DNA from: Sthenelais limicola
Lineage: Eukaryota > Annelida > Polychaeta > Phyllodocida > Sigalionidae
DNA length: 64,000 nt
Direction of reading: 5' to 3'
Assembly (NCBI GenBank): GCA_942159475.1
Contig: OW804102.1
Span: 33,176,873 to 33,240,872, forward strand
The translations under genes were made by a program, and so were the position numbers. The notes beneath the pieces were generated by a model that ran no database searches, was not told the DNA's origin, and saw nothing but the letters and a program-made list of their open reading frames with translations. Below are positions 63,357-64,000 of the stretch, one piece after another. Each line of letters opens with the position of its first letter. Position 1 is the first letter of the stretch.

Positions 63357-64000
63357 GTAGGTTCATTATGCAGTTATCGCCATCTTTTATATCGAGAATT
63401 TCAATGAATTGGAGATTTATAAATGTGTGTTTCTGAACTATATATCTAGAAATTGGAACATGGGGCCAGGTTTCGATTAAATACAATAGATGGATGTCAG
63501 GGAGATGATGTGTACAATTAATATCTATAATATACATGTATTGTATGTTGTATGTTGATTAATACCAATAGATGAGGCTTTTATTATAATGTTTTTATTA
63601 TAATTTCTTGTTTTTAACAAATCTTATTGACAGAATTTTCACATGCTGTGATGTATCTCATTTGTCAATTAAACAACATATATAATAATACAGTGCTTCC
63701 TTTAAAGTAGCGTCTTTAAATAAAGATTCAATTTCTTCAGTATATTCATTTTCCGATCGTCGAACTCTTACTTGTAGTACTATAAAGTGCTATACCTGTG
63801 GCACCACCTGGTGGAACGATAATCAACGAATTATAACATTAAACAATACATGATGTCGTCATTCTTGCCTTTCTATCCATACCTCAGTATATAAAACAGA
63901 AAGATTTCTTTTCTTTTTTGTTGTGCCCTATAAAATAAATATGAACATACATTGCACTATCAACGATGACATGAATATTAGATCTCTATCACCCTATAGA
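63357..64000. other. No gene seen; probable intron
   Basis: AT-rich sequence with no further exon matching the expected next methyltransferase block. Confidence 0.5.

Overview
The window is animal nuclear DNA, probably from a marine invertebrate deuterostome (lancelet, hemichordate or echinoderm; I cannot decide which). The evidence is AT-rich intron-dense sequence, long runs of phase-1 EGF exons with GT/AG borders, and a mixture of Penelope-like, DIRS-like, non-LTR and LTR retroelements plus many short inverted-repeat elements. A fragment of a SABATH-type methyltransferase gene, a family I recall from marine invertebrates, is also present. Nothing bacterial or organellar is seen.

Layout. 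1-2123 is the 5' end of an LTR retrotransposon on the minus strand (gag start, primer-binding site, LTR) running off the left edge. 2124-34768 is a tandem array of 14 near-identical units of about 1.59 or 1.72 kb. Each unit carries two 114-bp EGF exons (A and B) with their introns, giving 14 A and 13 B exons on the plus strand. Four array introns hold DNA elements with target-site duplications: 563 bp at 4127, 1421 bp at 6723, 8366 bp at 20810 and 419 bp at 34772. Removing each restores the expected unit length. Decayed unit remnants follow to 35.6 kb. After about 5 kb of low-complexity and inverted-repeat DNA come two further Cys-rich exons (40995-41102 and 41759-41949, the latter with stop and polyA signal) that look like the 3' end of the same secreted EGF protein gene.

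42-50 kb is intergenic or intronic DNA with dead non-LTR fragments and MITE-like elements. 50.7-54.5 kb on the minus strand is the most unusual object: a retroelement whose reverse transcriptase is Penelope-type but which continues in frame, just after the YIDD motif, into a DIRS-type RNase H, followed by a tyrosine recombinase. About 54.6-61.77 kb on the plus strand is a nearly complete non-LTR retrotransposon with three ORFs. ORF1 has a coiled coil, an L1-ORF1p/RRM-like region and a NADAR (YbiA-like) domain; ORF2 is an SGNH esterase; ORF3 is APE endonuclease plus reverse transcriptase; a polyA tail follows. It appears to be inserted in the Penelope-type element, whose terminal sequence seems to resume at 61769-62035. 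62503-62589 and 63261-63356 are two phase-1 exons of a SABATH-type SAM-dependent carboxyl methyltransferase gene continuing past the right edge.

The two host genes show no evident functional connection. The strongest leads are the Penelope/DIRS chimera, the NADAR domain inside a retrotransposon ORF1, and the recently amplified EGF exon-intron array with alternating glycosylation signals.
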